Translations under genes and position numbers: made by a program
Notes under the pieces: generated by a model
Told to the model about the DNA's origin: nothing
What the model saw: the letters and a program-made list of their open reading frames with translations, nothing else
Databases searched by the model: none
Part shown: positions 9,492 to 10,782 of the stretch, in pieces
How the letters are laid out: the number at the start of each line of letters is the position of its first letter
Position numbering within the stretch: the stretch's first letter is position 1
Assembly: GCA_946803715.1 (NCBI GenBank)
Contig: CAMPET010000016.1
Location: forward strand, 129,648-140,429
DNA from: Beroe ovata
Taxonomy: Eukaryota > Ctenophora > Nuda > Beroida > Beroidae
DNA length: 10,782 nucleotides
Direction of reading: 5' to 3'

Positions 9492-9527
9492 GTATGTGAT
9501 ATGAAGTCTGTATGTGATATGAAGTCT
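9492..9527. repeat. Two-copy 18-bp tandem repeat
   Basis: GTATGTGATATGAAGTCT occurs twice in exact tandem, a recent local duplication in non-coding DNA. Confidence 0.95.
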
Positions 9528-10409
9528 GTAATGCTTCTTGGTTACGTATCCTCAAACTATTTTTGCAAAATTCATCTGCAACGTAACTCCTATCTGTTGA
9601 AATGACCCCTTGTCACTTTGTAATATCAACAGGTAAAATATACTGCAGGAAATTTAAAAGCTTCCAAAATTTAGGATTCCTAATTTATCAAAGAAAATGG
9701 GAGATCATAGTTCTTAACTCTGAGTTGATAGTGACTTGTTTCGTTGAGATTCCAATGATATATATCAGAGAGTTGGGACAGCATGCTAATTGAGTAGAAA
9801 TCTATTCTTTTCTTCCTTCTCTCTCAGTGTGTATCATCATTACACATATTCTCATGTTGACTAAAGTGTGTGTGTGTTGTGTGAATTTCCATTTTGGGAT
9901 TCGTGATAAGGTTCTCTGCGGTTTGACCAACCACACTCCCTCACACACGATATAACTTTGCGAAATAGTTCCTTGTCAGGGTGCGGCTATGTATAATGAG
10001 AAGCATGTTTGTTATCATTGGAATGCAGAGCTACTCTTGTTTTTCCATGATACAAGCTGATCGGAATGTAAACAAAGCACAGTGATATTATAACAGTTGT
10101 TATTAGTGTGTACTGTCGTAGCTGAATATGTGTGAGTCTTGATAGGAAGCACGATAGACTGCAGCTATTTGTTGACAAGAATGGACTATGATCGGATAAT
10201 ACAGGGAATTTATGATAATTTGACGTTGAGTTTGGAAATTTCACTGTGGGTGAGAGGCAGCACACGAAACACACTGTTGAGTAGCTCCGTAGCCCATCAC
10301 TCTGTATCCATATTGCATACGATCATGTGACACACAGCATGACGTGGTATCGACTGTCACTGGATGAGAGAATCTACTCTATCGCTTTCCCCTTCTTCAG
10401 ATGCATTCG

Positions 10410-10410
<1 letters not shown>

Positions 10411-10469
<59 letters not shown>
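10411..10469. repeat. (CA)n microsatellite
   Basis: About 59 bases of CA with one TA interruption. Confidence 0.97.
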
Positions 10470-10759
10470 GTGATGCGCTCTGAATCACACGCCAATTAGG
10501 ATACTATCTCTCTATCTGTCACAATACTTCACCGTGCATGCTTGCTTCACTCGATAACATGAATAGTCATGTTTTACAGTGAAATTCACACAGTGAATTC
10601 GACTCAAGATATGACTATAGCAGTATCCCGCTCCCGCATTCATTGCTTACCTTCATCTGGGAAAATAAAACCTCCGTAATTGACACAGCGATACCATCAT
10701 TATCTCATCAGGGTCACTCATTTTCTCATCCGACAAGTCACTATAATCAGCTGCAGCCC

Positions 10760-10782
10760 TCACACACACACACACACACACA
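10760..10782. repeat. (CA)n microsatellite at window end
   Basis: A CA tract that runs off the window. Confidence 0.95.

Larger units (their letters stand above)
8951..10782 (+). other. Non-coding, intron or 3' flank of the second gene
   Basis: AT-rich. The only structures are two short tandem duplications (9178-9209, 9492-9527) and (CA)n arrays. Acceptor-like sites at 9828 and 10400 do not open an in-phase coding exon. If the gene continues, its next exon lies beyond the window. Confidence 0.55.

Noticed and set aside
9803-9871. Strong acceptor-like tract (TTTTCTTCCTTCTCTCTCAG) as the next exon of the second gene
   Set aside because: In the required phase 0 the frame stops after about ten codons without a donor, and the peptide does not continue a PDZ domain.
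9987-10330. Overlapping ORFs on both strands in the 3' part of the window
   Set aside because: They are short, lack motifs, lie opposite each other in AT-rich non-coding DNA, and have no splice context.
10386-10480. Acceptor-like CCCCTTCTTCAG followed by ATG
   Set aside because: The sequence runs at once into a (CA)n array, with no plausible coding exon or donor.

Overview
The window is nuclear DNA of a multicellular animal, probably a marine invertebrate. Genes are split by spliceosomal introns with standard GT..AG borders, the first recognisable gene is a metazoan signalling-adaptor family, and (CA)n microsatellites and minisatellites are abundant. I cannot fix the phylum. A sponge or another compact-genome invertebrate would fit the mostly short introns, but that is a guess. 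Most long uninterrupted ORFs are low-complexity repeats; the real coding sequence is in short exons that have to be assembled by phase.

Region 1 (44-2250, + strand) is the 3' part of a C-Maf-inducing protein (CMIP) homologue. Six exons join in frame into 263 codons. They contain the C-terminal leucine-rich repeats and end in the family's characteristic RYTEAW-stop. Its introns hold two minisatellites: a 24-bp unit just after a donor and a 22-bp unit just before an acceptor.

Region 2 (2247-5111, + strand) is the most interesting part. The CMIP stop codon is embedded in a good splice donor (ATG|GTGAGT). Six further candidate exons downstream (3224-3298, 3428-3523, 3689-3762, 3886-3987, 4822-4887, 5062-5111) match this donor and each other in splice phase. 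They stay open to a stop at 5109, and an AATAAA follows at 5203. This predicts a CMIP isoform whose normal C-terminus is replaced by a tail of about 154 residues rich in Ser, Thr, Pro and charged residues. The main rival is a separate small gene starting at an in-frame ATG at 3138.

Region 3 (5261-7116) is non-coding. 5261-6075 and 6077-7053 are two diverged copies of the same sequence, abutting at a single N (6076). I read this as two haplotypes placed in tandem by the assembler. The break falls inside the stem of a long GC-rich hairpin (7012-7116).

Region 4 (7764 to at least 8950, + strand) is the 5' end of a second gene. Three exons join in phase and encode a putative small beta-rich N-terminal domain followed by what looks like the first strand and carboxylate-binding loop of a PDZ domain. 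The rest lies beyond the window, unless the transcript reads through to a stop at 9077. From 9080 to 10782 I see only AT-rich sequence, short tandem duplications and (CA)n arrays. The two genes point the same way; the sequence gives no evidence that they work together.
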